Source: Photobacterium jeanii (lineage in GTDB: Bacteria > Pseudomonadota > Gammaproteobacteria > Enterobacterales > Vibrionaceae). From it: a DNA stretch of 64,000 bases. The stretch spans positions 744,001 to 808,000 of the forward strand of contig NZ_LVHF01000033.1 in NCBI RefSeq assembly GCF_001650345.1, read 5' to 3'. The notes beneath the pieces were generated by a model. It had not been told where the DNA came from. It made no database searches and was given only the letters and a program-made list of their open reading frames with translations. A program made the translations under genes and the position numbers. Shown here piece after piece: positions 63,649 to 64,000 of the stretch; positions within the stretch are counted from its first letter, which is position 1; every line of letters begins with the position of its first letter.

Positions 63649-64000
63649 ATGAAACTAGAAGCCGTTGATTACACCGCAGAAAATGCGGAGCAGCTATTTG
63701 TTGAATCCCTACGTAATACAGGTTTTGGTGTATTGAAAAATCACCCAATTCAGCAAAAGTTAGTGAACGCCATTTATGAAAATTGGTATGCGTTTTTTAA
63801 CAGCGACGACAAAATGGATTTCCGTTTTAATGTTGAAACGCAAGATGGTTTGTTCCCAACGGATGTTTCTGAAACAGCCAAAGGTCATAGTAAGAAAGAC
63901 ATTAAAGAGTTTTTCCACTACTACCCATGGGGTCAATGCCCTGAGTCACTTCGCGAAGAAATTCAGAGCTACTACCAGCAAGCCAATGAACTTGCAGCTG
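63649..64000 (+). CDS. 2-oxoglutarate/Fe(II)-dependent oxygenase-like protein, N-terminal part
   Basis: The first 117 residues of a gene that runs off the right edge. ENAEQLFVESLRNTGFGVLK and the following NHPIQQKLVNAIYENWYAFF match the N-terminal domain of isopenicillin-N-synthase-type oxygenases (DIOX_N). The iron- and oxoglutarate-binding HxD...H and RxS motifs would lie beyond the window, so the call is provisional. GGAAAAG precedes the ATG. Confidence 0.65.
   Translation, partial: MKLEAVDYTAENAEQLFVESLRNTGFGVLKNHPIQQKLVNAIYENWYAFFNSDDKMDFRFNVETQDGLFPTDVSETAKGHSKKDIKEFFHYYPWGQCPESLREEIQSYYQQANELAA

Overview
The window reads as a piece of a Vibrionaceae chromosome (Vibrio or, slightly more likely, Photobacterium), of moderate AT-rich composition. 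Grounds for this: a glycine-cleavage locus split as gcvP, gcvH, XRE-cupin regulator, gcvT, much as I recall on Vibrio chromosome II; a DUF3081-like protein; an H-NOX/hybrid kinase pair of the HnoX-HqsK kind; NhaD; an SgrR-type regulator; and dense AT-rich intergenic regions with clean hairpin terminators. I cannot tell from sequence alone which replicon this is. There is no phage, integron, CRISPR array, transposase or origin.

Layout. 1-950: end of an XrtA/PEP-CTERM-type ATPase (an exopolysaccharide cluster lies off the left edge). 1.1-5.9 kb: NTP-pyrophosphohydrolase-like protein, alpha/beta hydrolase, secreted subtilase flanked by direct repeats (one an intact zinc-ribbon/HNH-like gene, the other its decayed remnant), and an unknown protein. 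6.1-12.4 kb: glycine cleavage system with its probable regulator and palindromic operator candidates. 12.5-16.4 kb: a run of small or unknown secreted proteins, one 53-aa gene and a candidate small RNA. 16.5-20.8 kb: a TonB siderophore receptor behind a Fur box, an MsrA-like protein and a triple-domain RidA protein. 21.5-26.7 kb: sucrose utilisation (scrR, scrB, scrA, scrK). 26.7-32 kb: LysR regulator with a secreted C45-type Ntn-hydrolase, a 6-phospho-beta-glucosidase, an AraC regulator and a DUF6506-like protein.

32.3-38.2 kb: a secreted sphingomyelinase-type phosphodiesterase translationally coupled to a lipase-foldase-like protein, a modular GH19 chitinase, a short AraC protein and a VOC protein. 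38.3-42.4 kb: TPP riboswitch with thiM-thiE, a three-rhodanese YnjE-like lipoprotein and a VOC protein. 42.6-43.1 kb: tRNA-Ser(UGA) followed by two near-identical structured elements whose ends are inverted copies of the tRNA 3' end. 43.4-53.4 kb: DUF3081-like protein, aromatic aminotransferase, H-NOX with hybrid histidine kinase, unknown protein, nitroreductase, KfrA-like coiled-coil protein, SgrR-like regulator and D-Ala-D-Ala carboxypeptidase. 53.7-56.1 kb: a Fur-box-controlled operon of two Opp/Dpp-type ATPases plus an unknown protein, with no permease or binding protein. 56.3-63.2 kb: nhaD, then a TonB receptor - YfiR - diguanylate cyclase operon and a small unknown gene. The right edge cuts a 2-oxoglutarate/Fe(II) oxygenase-like gene.

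The items most worth a second look are the tRNA-Ser-derived element pair (42637-42959), the phosphodiesterase/foldase pair (32350-34661), the Fur-regulated ATPase-only operon (53699-56064), the three-domain RidA protein, the receptor-YfiR-GGDEF operon, the palindromic sites around the gcv regulator, and the structured RNA candidate at about 15750-15965. All function calls rest on motif recognition; no database search was run.
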